A stretch of DNA of 64,000 nt. Source: Paenibacillus agilis (GTDB taxonomy: Bacteria; Bacillota; Bacilli; Paenibacillales; Paenibacillaceae). Within the stretch, counting starts at the first letter, position 1. Every line of letters begins with the position of its first letter. Positions 49,654-59,328 of the stretch are shown here, one piece after another. The stretch is from assembly GCF_007786455.1 (NCBI RefSeq), contig NZ_VNJK01000002.1:124001-188000 (forward strand), given 5' to 3'. The notes below the pieces were generated by a model. It was given only the letters and a program-made list of their open reading frames with translations, had not been told where the DNA came from and searched no databases. Made by a program: the position numbers and the translations under genes.

Positions 49654-50568
49654 CTAATCCAGAATACCTAACACATGCCGCTCTATCCCTGCCAGATCAT
49701 TAACGATACGGATATGCGGGTAACCAGCTTCGCGCACGAGTGCAGCCACATCCTGCGCCTGACCACGACCAAGTTCAAAGGCAACTATGCGCGGCAAGGA
49801 TGCTAATCGGGGCAGCATAGCCATCATGCGACGATACGGTTCCAGACCATCCTCGCCGCCGAACAAAGCGGTGTGCGGCTCATAGTCACGCACCTCGCGC
49901 ATCAATCCCGCTCTATCCTCATCAGGGATATACGGAGGATTAGATACGAGCACATCCAGCTCAATACCTTCAAGAGGCAGTAACAGATCACCTTCCAGCC
50001 ACTCCAAGCGCTCTACTACGCCCAACTGCTGCGCATTGGAACGTGCCACTCTCAAGGCTGCGGCCGATATATCAACCGCCCTGACATGCCAAGAAGAGCG
50101 CTCTGATGCTAATGCACAAGCAATAGCACCACTGCCTGTGCCTACATCAGCAGCACGGATGGAAGCCGTTCGTCCCCATAGACGTTCCGCCTCTTCCAGT
50201 ACGGCCTCTACGAGCAATTCCGTTTCAGGACGAGGAATCAGGACGTCCGGCGTCACTCGAAAGCTTAGTCCATAGAAATATGCCTCACCAATAATGTACT
50301 GAGTCGGCTCTCCACGACCTCGGCGTTGAATCATCTCACGGTAGGATTCATGGCTCGCAGCAGGGAATTCATCTTGCATCCGCATTAAGTACGTAACGCG
50401 CTCCCAAGTGAGCGCATGTCGCAGCAGCAGCTCCGCATGGTGTCCAGCATCCTCAACACCAGAAGCAGATAAATAAGAAGAAGCCTGAACCCAGGCTTCT
50501 CTTATCGTAAGTGGAGGAATAAGAGAGAACGGCTGTAACGGTCCGTCAATCAGGTTCCGCTCACTCAT
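49654..50568 (-). CDS. prmC: Peptide chain release factor N5-glutamine methyltransferase
   Basis: Methylates the Gln of the GGQ motif in release factors using SAM. The 304 residues have an N-terminal helical domain and a Rossmann methyltransferase: [15 protein letters not shown] (SAM loop) and [11 protein letters not shown] (NPPY catalytic motif). ATG overlaps the prfA stop by four bases, so enzyme and substrate genes are coupled. Confidence 0.97.
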   Translation of the reverse strand: MSERNLIDGPLQPFSLIPPLTIREAWVQASSYLSASGVEDAGHHAELLLRHALTWERVTYLMRMQDEFPAASHESYREMIQRRGRGEPTQYIIGEAYFYGLSFRVTPDVLIPRPETELLVEAVLEEAERLWGRTASIRAADVGTGSGAIACALASERSSWHVRAVDISAAALRVARSNAQQLGVVERLEWLEGDLLLPLEGIELDVLVSNPPYIPDEDRAGLMREVRDYEPHTALFGGEDGLEPYRRMMAMLPRLASLPRIVAFELGRGQAQDVAALVREAGYPHIRIVNDLAGIERHVLGILD

Positions 50569-51635
50569 TGATTCTCTCTCTCCATAATTTCAGCTTGCTC
50601 TGTCACAGTCAGCGCTTGAACAATCTCTTCCATATCGCCATTCATGACTGTCTCAAGCTTGTGCAAAGTAAGACCGATACGGTGATCGGTTACGCGGCTT
50701 TGCGGGAAGTTGTACGTACGGATACGCTCACTGCGATCACCTGTACCAACTTTGCTCTTACGCTCACCCGCGTACTTCGCTTCTTCTTCTTGACGCTTAA
50801 TATCGTAGATACGTGCGCGTAGAACTTGAAGCGCCTTGTCTTTATTCTCGTGCTGTGACTTACCGTCCTGACACTGTGCTACAATGCCCGTTGGAACGTG
50901 TGTTACACGTACCGCAGACTTCGTTGTATTAACAGACTGACCGCCTGCACCAGAGGAGCAGAACGTATCAACACGAATATCTTTATCGTGAATCTCGATC
51001 TCGAAATCATCAATTTCAGGCATTACTGCCACTGTAGAAGTCGATGTATGAATACGTCCGCCAGATTCTGTTACTGGAATACGTTGTACACGGTGTGCAC
51101 CGCTCTCGTATTTCATTTTGCTGTAGGCACCTTTACCCGTAATCATAAAGATAACCTCTTTGAAGCCGCCCAAGCCGTTCACGTTCGCTTCCATAAGCTC
51201 TGTACGCCAGCCTTGAGAATCTGCAAAACGTGTATACATGCGATAAAGGTCAGCCGCGAACAACGCCGCTTCGTCACCGCCTGCTGCACCACGAATCTCA
51301 ACGATTACGTTCTTATCATCATTCGGGTCCTTCGGTAAGAGCAAGATGAAAATGCGTTCTTCCAGCTCTTTTTGACGAGCTGAAAGCTCCTCAATTTCCA
51401 TTTTTACCATTTCGCGCATTTCATCATCGAGCTTCTCTTGCATCATCGCCTTAGCCGCTTCTAATTCCGTCATAACGGACTTGTATTCCGTATATGCTTC
51501 ATAGGTTGGCTGAAGATCAGATTGCTCCTTTGAATATTCGCGAAGTTTCTTAGAATCATTAGCTACATCTGGGTCACAAAGTAGCTCGCTTAGCTTATCA
51601 TAACGATCAGCCAACGATTGCAAACGATCTAACAT
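50565..51635 (-). CDS. prfA: Peptide chain release factor 1
   Basis: Terminates translation at UAA and UAG. The 356 residues contain [19 protein letters not shown] with the GGQ catalytic motif, methylated by PrmC, and the codon-recognition domain with PVTESGGR / [10 protein letters not shown] region. Length is normal. Strong GAGGAG upstream. Confidence 0.98.
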   Translation of the reverse strand: MLDRLQSLADRYDKLSELLCDPDVANDSKKLREYSKEQSDLQPTYEAYTEYKSVMTELEAAKAMMQEKLDDEMREMVKMEIEELSARQKELEERIFILLLPKDPNDDKNVIVEIRGAAGGDEAALFAADLYRMYTRFADSQGWRTELMEANVNGLGGFKEVIFMITGKGAYSKMKYESGAHRVQRIPVTESGGRIHTSTSTVAVMPEIDDFEIEIHDKDIRVDTFCSSGAGGQSVNTTKSAVRVTHVPTGIVAQCQDGKSQHENKDKALQVLRARIYDIKRQEEEAKYAGERKSKVGTGDRSERIRTYNFPQSRVTDHRIGLTLHKLETVMNGDMEEIVQALTVTEQAEIMERENQ

Positions 51636-51715
51636 GAAACGTTCACCCTCTCCTCAATTATTGTGTACATATCGACATCATCTATTTGTACTAAGCCGTC
51701 TAAGACAACTATTTA

Positions 51716-52816
51716 TTAAACGTTGAAGCGGAAGTGCATAACATCGCCATCTTGAACCACATACTCTTTACCTTCAAGACGCAATTTGCCTTGCTCCTTC
51801 ACCACATTCATAGAACCGCCAGCAACCAAGTCATCATAAGATACAACTTCCGCACGGATAAAGCCGCGCTCGAAGTCAGTGTGAATAACACCAGCCGCTT
51901 GAGGTGCTTTCATACCTTTACGAATTGTCCAAGCACGAACTTCCTGTACACCAGCAGTGAAGTACGTGTACAAGTTCAACAAGCGATAAGCTGCTTTAAT
52001 AAGACGGTTCAATCCGGACTCTTCCAAGCCAAGCTCTTCAAGGAACATGTCACGATCTTCGCCTTCCAGCTCAGCAATCTCTGCTTCTACCTTCGCACTG
52101 ATCGGCACAACTTCTGCGTTTTCTGCCGCTGCAAACTCACGAACTTTTGCAACATATTTATTGTCTTCCGCAGAGGCCACTTCATCTTCACTTACGTTCG
52201 CCGCATACAATACAGGCTTAATCGTCAACAAATGAAGCTCACGAATAGCAATCTTCTCATCGTCAGTTAGCTCGATACCGCGAACAGGCGTATCGTTGTA
52301 GAGAGCTTCCTTCACTTTTTCCAACACTTCTACTTCGAACGCAATTTTCTTATCTCCGCTCTTCAAGTTCTTCTTAGAGCGATCAAGACGCTTCTCTACA
52401 GACTCCAAGTCAGCAAGAATAAGCTCAAGGTTAATCGTTTGAATATCGCTGATCGGATCAACTTTACCATCAACGTGTGTAATGTTCTCGTCTTCGAAGC
52501 AACGAACAACGTGAACAATCGCATCAACCTCGCGAATATGTGCCAAGAACTTGTTGCCCAAACCTTCACCTTTGCTCGCACCACGTACGATACCAGCGAT
52601 ATCAACGAATTCAAAAGCAGTTGGAACCGTACGGTTAGGTGTAACAAGCTCTGTTAATTTCACCAAGCGCTCATCTGGAACTTCTACAACCCCTACATTC
52701 GGATCAATCGTACAGAACGGGTAGTTTGCAGATTCTGCCCCCGCTTGTGTGATCGCATTAAACAGTGTTGATTTACCTACGTTCGGAAGTCCGACAATAC
52801 CTGCCTTAAGTGCCAT
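51716..52816 (-). CDS. ychF: Redox-regulated ATPase YchF (Obg family)
   Basis: A P-loop protein that prefers ATP and binds the ribosome. [18 protein letters not shown] (G1), [20 protein letters not shown] (G3) and the C-terminal TGS-like domain [20 protein letters not shown] with ARGVIHTDF-type (here [18 protein letters not shown]) identify it; 366 residues. GAAGGAG precedes the ATG. Confidence 0.98.
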   Translation of the reverse strand: MALKAGIVGLPNVGKSTLFNAITQAGAESANYPFCTIDPNVGVVEVPDERLVKLTELVTPNRTVPTAFEFVDIAGIVRGASKGEGLGNKFLAHIREVDAIVHVVRCFEDENITHVDGKVDPISDIQTINLELILADLESVEKRLDRSKKNLKSGDKKIAFEVEVLEKVKEALYNDTPVRGIELTDDEKIAIRELHLLTIKPVLYAANVSEDEVASAEDNKYVAKVREFAAAENAEVVPISAKVEAEIAELEGEDRDMFLEELGLEESGLNRLIKAAYRLLNLYTYFTAGVQEVRAWTIRKGMKAPQAAGVIHTDFERGFIRAEVVSYDDLVAGGSMNVVKEQGKLRLEGKEYVVQDGDVMHFRFNV

Positions 52817-53171
52817 ATCAAATATCTCTCCTTCTCATCATCTCATGTATCCAATCAATCCGTGCACACTTATGCCAGCAAGAAAGACATAAGCTCACTA
52901 GAACAACATGTTTCCTTAACAACGTATCCAGACGTGTCTTATCACGCCCTGCAAAAATTCCTTAACCATTATAACCAACAACGCAAAAAAAACCTAGTCA
53001 TCGACTAGATTTTTTCCGTATTATCCACATATTCTGCTAAATAAGGAAGGCCGTGTGCCATTTTTAAAAACGACCATGCTTACTAACAGCTTATTTCTCG
53101 TTTTTATATCGTTTTTTTATAGCTTCGAAACAGCCTTTCGCCATCAACAAACAGCTTCTATCTATTTACAA
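52817..53171 (-). other. 355-base gap between ychF and the Calx-beta gene
   Basis: Apart from the bidirectional terminator at 52985-53016 I see only AT-rich sequence with no coding frame. Confidence 0.5.
52985..53016. terminator. Bidirectional terminator
   Basis: CTAGTC (52994-52999) and GACTAG (53003-53008) flanked by eight A and six T, which extend the stem and give T tracts on both strands. On minus it would end the Calx-beta transcript. Confidence 0.8.
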
Positions 53172-53912
53172 TTAATCATTATCCGTTATAAATAAAATCA
53201 TGGAACGTCGGAAGCCTAATACTTCGTTATCCCCTTGCAGCAGTGCTGTAAAGTTCTCTTTCTTTTCCGGCTGATTATCTTCGACAAGCGGCAGTTCATA
53301 TACTTTGCTAGTCTCACCATCTTTAAAAGTAACAGTGAAGATCGTATCTACAAAATCTTTTCCTGCTTTCGCAGAACCACTGCAGAAGCATATTGTCGCT
53401 TCAATAGTTCCTTTTTTCCCGCCAACTCGCTCTACAGCAATTTTAATAGTGTCTCCCTCAACAGCAGACGTATTCGGCTTGCTGAACTGAATTTTGCCGC
53501 GTGGTTCCGTCTCTCCACAAGCTTTCCGATCTGTAACCGCAGTTGTCAAAGTCTTGCTGTAATTCTCATCTTTAATGGTAAGTGTTACTTGATCGTCTCG
53601 CTTTTCACTTTTCACCGAAAATACATCATTCGACTTACCCGGCTGAAGAACTTCAAAGCCACTATCCTCAAAACCAGGCATACCCTTTGTGAACCAATTT
53701 ACTTTAACAACAGAAGTACCATGATTTGATACACGCCATTTGTCAAAGCCTTTGTTGTCCGAACATACATAAACAGCTTTCACATTCGCTTGCTCAGGAG
53801 CTTTATTTGCATAAGCCTGAGACGGTGCAACGACCCCCATAAATAACAGCACAAGTACAAATAAGGAAACTAATAATCGCTTGTTGACATCATAGTAAAT
53901 AGAACTAGACAT
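53172..53912 (-). CDS. Secreted protein with a Calx-beta domain
   Basis: The 246-residue protein has a signal peptide (about 12-34, LLVSLFVLVLLFMGVVAPSQAYA). An N-terminal beta domain of about 95 residues with two Cys (VYVCSDNKG, RKACGET) follows, then a Calx-beta domain (about 138-246: SAVEGDTIKIAVERVGG, DFVDTIFTVTFKDGETSKVYELPLVED). Calx-beta domains bind Ca2+ and occur in adhesins and surface proteins. ATG 53912 follows GGAGG by nine bases. The promoter contains a TetR-like operator. Binding partner unknown. Confidence 0.75.
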   Translation of the reverse strand: MSSSIYYDVNKRLLVSLFVLVLLFMGVVAPSQAYANKAPEQANVKAVYVCSDNKGFDKWRVSNHGTSVVKVNWFTKGMPGFEDSGFEVLQPGKSNDVFSVKSEKRDDQVTLTIKDENYSKTLTTAVTDRKACGETEPRGKIQFSKPNTSAVEGDTIKIAVERVGGKKGTIEATICFCSGSAKAGKDFVDTIFTVTFKDGETSKVYELPLVEDNQPEKKENFTALLQGDNEVLGFRRSMILFITDND

Positions 53913-53963
53913 CGCACTACTCCTCCTCACCTTATCAGTTTAGATACAATATGTAACGAGACT

Positions 53964-53993
53964 ATAGTACGATACCAATCGTATCATTGTCAA
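53964..53993 (-). promoter_or_regulatory. Promoter with TetR-type operator in the spacer
   Basis: TTGACA (53993-53988), 18 bases, TACTAT (53969-53964). The spacer holds a perfect inverted repeat, TACGAT-TGGT-ATCGTA (53968-53983), of the size and base pattern bound by TetR/AcrR-family repressors. No such regulator gene is in the window. Confidence 0.7.
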
Positions 53994-54000
53994 TGAAAAC

Positions 54001-54030
54001 GAATAGTTTTTTTATCCTAGTTGCATCTTA
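54001..54030 (+). promoter_or_regulatory. Sigma-G type promoter
   Basis: GAATA (54001-54005), 18 bases, CATCTTA (54024-54030) match the sigma-G consensus GHATR-N18-CATxHTA. It points to the small plus-strand gene starting at 54103. Confidence 0.6.
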
Positions 54031-54102
54031 CTACTGCGACAATATGCGACCATAGAAACGCAACTAACGAACTATACAAAATGTATCGAAAGGATGACAT
54101 GA

Positions 54103-54246
54103 ATGGAAAACAAGACGCACCAAGGCAATTATAAGGGTACGACCAAAATGCATGCCAAAAATCAAGATATGGCATTCGTCAATGATACGTTGGAGCAAGC
54201 GAAAACAGCGGTTCCCTTTCAGCAAAAGCCAAAGAAGACGGATTAG
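54103..54246 (+). CDS. Small putative forespore (spore) protein, 47 residues
   Basis: AAAGGA eight bases before ATG and the sigma-G type promoter make this a likely gene although it is only 47 codons. The product is hydrophilic and rich in Lys, Gln, Asn and Thr, without hydrophobic segments (begins MENKTHQGNYKGTTK, ends FQQKPKKTD), like small acid-soluble or coat-associated spore proteins. I do not recognise the exact family. It is divergent from the Calx-beta gene and converges on the polyketide-like cluster. Confidence 0.6.
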   Translation: MENKTHQGNYKGTTKMHAKNQDMAFVNDTLEQAKTAVPFQQKPKKTD

Positions 54247-54315
54247 CTTCATACTCTAATCTCGAAATGGTCACCTTTAACCCGCAACGATCAGTACGTT
54301 TATTAAACGTATAAC

Positions 54316-54351
54316 GAAAAAACCTCGAACGTCTGCCTAACACGTTCGAGG
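54316..54351 (-). terminator. Terminator of the polyketide-like cluster
   Basis: CCTCGAACG (54323-54331) and CGTTCGAGG (54343-54351) are perfect 9-bp arms; the minus strand continues with six T. It lies 18 bases after the stop of the ketosynthase gene. Confidence 0.92.
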
Positions 54352-54368
54352 TACCTATATATTCGTAT

Positions 54369-56822
54369 TTATTCGTACCTACCTACAATCAATGAATTGT
54401 AGCTGCCGCCGTAGGCAAATGAGCTAATCATAGCGTGACGAACTGTCACTTCATGTCTCTCGCTTGTAACAAAATCCACATCGACGCCCTGCAATGGCTC
54501 ATTCAAATGGAGCGTAGCAGGTATACGACCGGTTTGCATTGCATTTAAAGCTGTCCATAAACCGATAGCTCCTGCCGTACTATGTGTTTCACCAAAGTAA
54601 GACTTAGGTGCACTCACAGGAACCGTGCCGCCAAATACACGATTCAGAGCATGAGCCTCCGCATAGTCAAAAATGCGGTGTCCACAGGCTGCCGCTGCCA
54701 CGTAGTCAATGTCCGAAGCAGACAATCCCGCATTATGAACGGCAGCGCGGAAGCTATCCGTCCATTCTGTACCCCGTGGATTGATACCGCCTAGCAGGCG
54801 AGTATCTGATGTCATGCCAAAGCCCTTCAATTCTGCCCTCACATTTGCTTTACGCTCTAGAGCTGCTTCTTCACTCTCAATAACGTAACAGAAACTGCCG
54901 CTGCCTAACACAGCTCCATCTCGATGTTTATCAAATGGACGAATGGCGCTTTTGCTCAAATAACCTGAAACACGCTGATATCCTGCCAATAACGGTTCAT
55001 TAAACTCATCCGATGAAACAACAAGTACCGTCTTGCATTGACCAAGCTGGATCATGGCGTTCGCATAGTAAAGCGCATTGATAAATGAAGTACCGCCTGC
55101 CGCAATGGTAGATGTGGGCCCTTTAATATTGAAGTTCAACCCGATATGACCTGCAGGAGCATTCGTAACTGTGTTCGGGAACAGCTTGGCATTTGCCGCT
55201 TTAATACCATCATTTATGATGGCGCGATTAAAGGCATCGACCGTCTCAATGGGTCCTGTCCCTGTCGCAAATATAACGCCTATTTGCTCCTGATTCGCGC
55301 GATTAACAACAATCCCTGCATCCAGCAATGCCATTTTTACAGCCGCTACAGCTTGCTTACTAATCGTATCCATTTTACGCAGCAGACTTGGATTGATCAT
55401 CTTCGCATAGGCAAGTTCAGGGACTTGTCCAGCCTCATGAAGCTGATAAGGGCTTGAATCGAACAACCGAATAGGGCTAACTCCACTTTCTCCACGGACT
55501 ACAAGGTCCGCCATTTGCTCAAGGTTAGCTGCATTTCCGGCTAATCCGCCAACCCCTGTGATAAGTACCCGTTTGCGTGCAGTTGGTAAGCTTTCCACCG
55601 ACTGATTATTAGACTTCCCGAGCAAAATGGTTGCATTATTTCCACCAAATGCAAACGAGTTGGAGAGCGCCACCTGTACATCTATTTCACGGCCCTCATT
55701 CGGAATAAAGTCCAAATCAAACTTCTGATCTGCGGAGTTAAAATTGATCGTAGGCGGTATATAACCATCTTTTATGGCCAATGCCGATACAATCGATTCA
55801 GCCGCTCCAGCAGCCCCAAGCATATGCCCTACCATCGACTTGGTTGACGATATGGGAACGCGCTGTTCCTGAATGAGAGAACGCATGGCTTTCGGTTCTG
55901 AAGAATCATTTGCAGGTGTCCCTGTACCATGTCCGTTAATATAACTAATATCCTCTACCGTAACACCAGAACGTCTAAGCGCACCTTTCATCGAACGCAG
56001 CGCACCGGCCCCACCCGGTTCAGGCGCTGTTTGATGATAGGCATCAGCAGAAAGATCGTAGCTGAGTACCTCGGCAATAATCGTAGCGCCGCGCTGCAAA
56101 GCTACATCCATACGCTCTAATACGAGAATGGCTCCACCCTCACCTAAGTTCAAGCCTGCACTTGTACTATAAGGCGCGCAGGCTCCAGCACTCAGTGCCT
56201 GCAAGCTATTGAAACCGCTGTAGGACAGACGAGCTAATGGATCTACGCCGCCAGTAAGCATAATATCCGCCGCTCCCATACGAATCATGTCTGCCGCATA
56301 ACCTATCGAATTTGTACCAGCCGCGCAGGCGTTGGCAATTACACTTCGTGGTCCCTTCAATCCGAGATCATGAGCAATATTATCGCAAGGCGCATGCATC
56401 GGATATTTCATAAGTAAATGCTCTTCTGCATGCTCTAGCCCTTGGCGAATCCATTGTTCATGAAACTCTTCCCCGCTCCTCAATCCACCTAAACATGTGC
56501 CAAGTACGATACCGAGTCGATAAGGATCAAAGCTTGCTATATCAAGCCCTGCTCTTTGAACAGCTTCACGTGCTGCAATGACTGCGAATTGGCCTGAACG
56601 ATCTAGATGCTGAAGCTCCTCCTCAGAGAAATAGTCTTCAGGACGAAAACCATCAACCTCGCCGCCTAGCTTAGCATCAAGCTCTGCCGTATCGATCGTC
56701 GTGACGAGCCGTATCCCGCTCTGACCAGCTGTCACATTGCGCCAGAACTGATCAATATTTTGTCCATTTGCACAGATGATGCCGACACCAGTTATCGCAA
56801 TCTGAACCTGATCGTTTGCCAT
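54369..56822 (-). CDS. Fused ketosynthase--chain-length-factor-like protein
   Basis: One 817-residue protein with two thiolase-fold ketosynthase domains. Domain 1 (about 6-403) is complete: Cys166 (IANACAAGTNS), His298 (NGHGTGTPAND), Lys328 and His333 (SSTKSMVGHMLGAAGA). Domain 2 (about 417-815) keeps the fold (ITGVGGLAGN, IGVIFATGTGP, FAYGGSYNS) but its nucleophile segment STIAAGGTSF has no Cys, the first His aligns with Ala711 (VAAAACGH) and the second with Glu745 (KSYFGETHS). This is the logic of a KS/CLF pair from type II polyketide synthases, joined in one chain. GAGGTGAT precedes the ATG. Last gene of the cluster, ten bases after the GcvT-like gene. Confidence 0.9.
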   Translation of the reverse strand: MANDQVQIAITGVGIICANGQNIDQFWRNVTAGQSGIRLVTTIDTAELDAKLGGEVDGFRPEDYFSEEELQHLDRSGQFAVIAAREAVQRAGLDIASFDPYRLGIVLGTCLGGLRSGEEFHEQWIRQGLEHAEEHLLMKYPMHAPCDNIAHDLGLKGPRSVIANACAAGTNSIGYAADMIRMGAADIMLTGGVDPLARLSYSGFNSLQALSAGACAPYSTSAGLNLGEGGAILVLERMDVALQRGATIIAEVLSYDLSADAYHQTAPEPGGAGALRSMKGALRRSGVTVEDISYINGHGTGTPANDSSEPKAMRSLIQEQRVPISSTKSMVGHMLGAAGAAESIVSALAIKDGYIPPTINFNSADQKFDLDFIPNEGREIDVQVALSNSFAFGGNNATILLGKSNNQSVESLPTARKRVLITGVGGLAGNAANLEQMADLVVRGESGVSPIRLFDSSPYQLHEAGQVPELAYAKMINPSLLRKMDTISKQAVAAVKMALLDAGIVVNRANQEQIGVIFATGTGPIETVDAFNRAIINDGIKAANAKLFPNTVTNAPAGHIGLNFNIKGPTSTIAAGGTSFINALYYANAMIQLGQCKTVLVVSSDEFNEPLLAGYQRVSGYLSKSAIRPFDKHRDGAVLGSGSFCYVIESEEAALERKANVRAELKGFGMTSDTRLLGGINPRGTEWTDSFRAAVHNAGLSASDIDYVAAAACGHRIFDYAEAHALNRVFGGTVPVSAPKSYFGETHSTAGAIGLWTALNAMQTGRIPATLHLNEPLQGVDVDFVTSERHEVTVRHAMISSFAYGGSYNSLIVGRYE

Positions 56823-56831
56823 AGGATCACC

Positions 56832-57956
56832 TCATATCATCTTTATGGACCATGATTTAGGAAGCACATAAGGGGAAGATACCGTATTTAGCACAATAGA
56901 CTCTCCCGCTTCATTGATACCCTCTAACTCAATTCCAGATACGGCACATGCATCATCCAACAAAGCCAAACCAAGCTTTTTCTCAAGTGTAGGACTATAG
57001 GCGAGTTGAACGATATGGCCTACCTTATTACTGGACAACATAACAGCGTTCCCGATTTCAAGAGTTAAAGTATTGTCCGCTGTAAAACCAATGAGATGCT
57101 GCTTGTTCTCCTGTTGTAGCTGCTCCTGTAAAGCAGAATAACCTACATACGCTTCCTTATGATAACTTACAAACCATTGCACAGCCGCTTCATATACCGT
57201 CAATCCGTTACCTTCAACCTGAGCACGAGGCTGACGTACTTCTAACATGGCAATCTCAAGCGCTTCGAGACCAACAGGCTCTATCTTAATCTCTAGCTCT
57301 CCCTCTTCTTCTTCCCATGCTTTCAATTGCTCCCACGTAGAAATCGCTTGATGATGCGGAACGATGATCTTATATCCATATTCACCTGTGAACCCACTAC
57401 GGATAAATACGATCGGTTCATCCTCCAGATCGATTTCTACAAATGCTTGATAGGGAACCGAGGAAATATCAAATGGAACAATGGTTTGCGCAAGTTTCCA
57501 CGCATAAGGTCCCTCGAATCCGATCATCGTTTTTGTAGCGTTCCAATTCTCAATTTCAACGCCGTCGCTTTTACGTTCAGCAAGCCAGGCTCCCACTTTA
57601 TCCCGTTTTGCGGCAGATGTCTCAATAAGAATGGCCTGTTCCAAACGATACACACTTACCATATCGATGATCTGCCCATCTTCGTCCAGCATGAGACTAG
57701 TCAATGTTTTTTCTATATCAAGGAAATCAATATCCTTTGTTAGCAAAGAACTGACAAACTCAACGAAATCTTCCCCACTAATCACATAAAGACCTGATGC
57801 GGACAAATCAATTAGGCCAACATGATTACGCAAAGCATGATATTCATGTTCTGCGCCTTGGAAGGAGGCAATTACACCGTATCCTGATTCATCACGAAGT
57901 ACCCCGTGCTCAGATAAACTTTTCGTTAATTCGGACATGTTCAATACATTTATCAT
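56832..57956 (-). CDS. GcvT-family (folate-binding aminomethyltransferase-like) protein in the cluster
   Basis: The 374-residue protein has the GcvT fold: YHALRNHVGLIDLSASG (27-55 region), DEDGQIIDMVSVYR (91-104), RSGFTGEYGYKI (186-196) and GLEALEIAMLEVR (229-241), plus a C-terminal barrel domain. In GcvT the catalytic Asp is the second of an IDD pair (Asp96 in Thermotoga, from memory); here it is Met99, so glycine-cleavage chemistry is doubtful. There is no gcvH or gcvP nearby. It probably acts on a carrier-bound or folate-linked C1 group in this pathway, which is inference. ATG 57956 is chosen because GGGTGATC precedes it; the frame is open seven codons further. Confidence 0.75.
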   Translation of the reverse strand: MINVLNMSELTKSLSEHGVLRDESGYGVIASFQGAEHEYHALRNHVGLIDLSASGLYVISGEDFVEFVSSLLTKDIDFLDIEKTLTSLMLDEDGQIIDMVSVYRLEQAILIETSAAKRDKVGAWLAERKSDGVEIENWNATKTMIGFEGPYAWKLAQTIVPFDISSVPYQAFVEIDLEDEPIVFIRSGFTGEYGYKIIVPHHQAISTWEQLKAWEEEEGELEIKIEPVGLEALEIAMLEVRQPRAQVEGNGLTVYEAAVQWFVSYHKEAYVGYSALQEQLQQENKQHLIGFTADNTLTLEIGNAVMLSSNKVGHIVQLAYSPTLEKKLGLALLDDACAVSGIELEGINEAGESIVLNTVSSPYVLPKSWSIKMI

Positions 57957-58024
57957 GTGATCACCCGATTTCATCATAGTATGAGCGTTAATCTGTTACC
58001 GTTGGAAGACTGCGTAATTCTCTA

Positions 58025-58318
58025 TTAAGAAGCAGCTTTCGTATTAGATACAATATAGTCAGCCACTTTATTTACAGATCCAAAAACCGCCATGTTATCA
58101 TCAAAAATCGTTACACCAAATTCATCTTCAATCGCTACTAACAGCTCTAGAGCGTCGATAGAATCCAGACCAAGACCGCGCCCAAAAATGGGTTGGTCAT
58201 CCGTAATAAATGCCGGGTCAATATCCATATCAAGTCGCTGTACGATAATTTCTTTAATTTTACTTGTCAGTGCCATTCTCTCTGCTGCCTGTGCAAAGCC
58301 AGCCTCATACGTATTCAT
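58025..58318 (-). CDS. Acyl carrier protein of the cluster
   Basis: The 97-residue acidic protein carries the phosphopantetheine site GLGLDSIDALEL with Ser53, followed by EDEFGVTIFDD, the recognition helix. It differs from a housekeeping AcpP in an N-terminal extension of about 15 residues. GGAGG lies nine bases before the ATG. Needs a phosphopantetheinyl transferase that is not in the window. Confidence 0.93.
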   Translation of the reverse strand: MNTYEAGFAQAAERMALTSKIKEIIVQRLDMDIDPAFITDDQPIFGRGLGLDSIDALELLVAIEDEFGVTIFDDNMAVFGSVNKVADYIVSNTKAAS

Positions 58319-58360
58319 CTATGCATTCCTCCCTAGGCTATATACACATATTTAATCCAT

Positions 58361-58792
58361 TCACTGCTTCTGCCACAACGTGCCGTTATGATACTGCTCA
58401 ATTCGTTCTCTCATTGTTCCTGGCAGCTGATAGATCGTCTGACCCTCTGTATTCATCAATGTGTGAACAGAACGTCCTTCTGCCAGCAGCTCACGACCAT
58501 ATTTACGGAAAATACGATATTCAAATTCAAGCAGCGCCTTCTCCGGTGTCTTTAATATCGTTTCGATAATGACCGTTTGACCGAATCTAGCAGATGCTTT
58601 GTAAGAACATTGGATATCAATGACGGGAAAAACAAAGTTGTTTTTGTTAACAAACGCTTTTCCCCCGATTACACGGATAATTTCAACGCGCCCCAACTCA
58701 AACCAAACTAAATACGTACAATGATGCGCTACTCCCATGAGATCGCATTCAATGTAACGGACAGGAACTTCCATCGTTACCGGCTTATAAAT
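58361..58792 (-). CDS. Hot-dog acyl thioesterase (YbgC/FadM type), possible ATT start
   Basis: A 4-hydroxybenzoyl-CoA-thioesterase-fold protein of about 143 residues. The motif RYIECDLMGVAHHCTYLVWFE matches the Y-x-D/E-x-D-x2-G-H-x-N-x2-Y core of YbgC/FadM enzymes, with Asp in CDLMG. It could release the finished acyl chain from the ACP. The start is unclear: a TTG at 58831 has no ribosome site, ATG 58774 is 25 bases past GGAGG, but an ATT at 58792 lies exactly seven bases after GAAGGAGG. I use that ATT. First gene of the second transcription unit. Confidence 0.8.
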   Translation of the reverse strand: MYKPVTMEVPVRYIECDLMGVAHHCTYLVWFELGRVEIIRVIGGKAFVNKNNFVFPVIDIQCSYKASARFGQTVIIETILKTPEKALLEFEYRIFRKYGRELLAEGRSVHTLMNTEGQTIYQLPGTMRERIEQYHNGTLWQKQ

Positions 58793-58846
58793 AGGAATTC
58801 CTCCTTCGTGGAATGAACGATATGAATGCAAACCTGCACGAAAATA

Positions 58847-58875
58847 GATACAGTTAAATAGAACGGTAAAGTCAA
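58847..58875 (-). promoter_or_regulatory. Promoter of the thioesterase-ACP-GcvT-KS unit
   Basis: TTGACT (58875-58870), 17 bases, TGTATC (58852-58847). Transcription would begin near 58840, leaving about 48 bases before the ATT start and less than 10 before the TTG, which favours the downstream start. Confidence 0.5.
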
Positions 58876-59328
58876 GTACAGGAGTAACCGCTTACAATTC
58901 GCTCAATTCATATATTGTGGTGTGACTTCATAAACGTAAACCGTAAAAGATATAGGACTGAAAAATAGAAATGAAATGAATAATCTCGGAATATCAGCTA
59001 TTAAAAGTGTGGACTTGCTTATAGAACGATGTATTAGCGATGATGTATGTAGACATGAAGTAGGTTGGACTAGCATGAGTATTAATCGTGTGCACCATTA
59101 CATGTTGAAAAGATTAGGAACAATTCCCCCTCCAATCAAATTACAATTGATGACAACATCGGTCATTCAACCCTTTTTTCTGATTAAATAGTCGCATTTT
59201 CGACATTTCTTTTATATTCGCTTCTTTCTTGTTTTTTCCTTCTCCTTTCAAAAAAATTTTAACGTTTCAACTTCATAGAATGTGGTGATTAATACTTAGC
59301 ATGTTTCCCCTTAAATATATATAGCGAG

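Noticed and set aside
58976..59191. Plus-strand frame of 71 codons in the gap inside the polyketide-like cluster, followed by a hairpin.
   Set aside because: No Shine-Dalgarno at a useful distance, no clear promoter and no family resemblance. Could be revisited if conserved.
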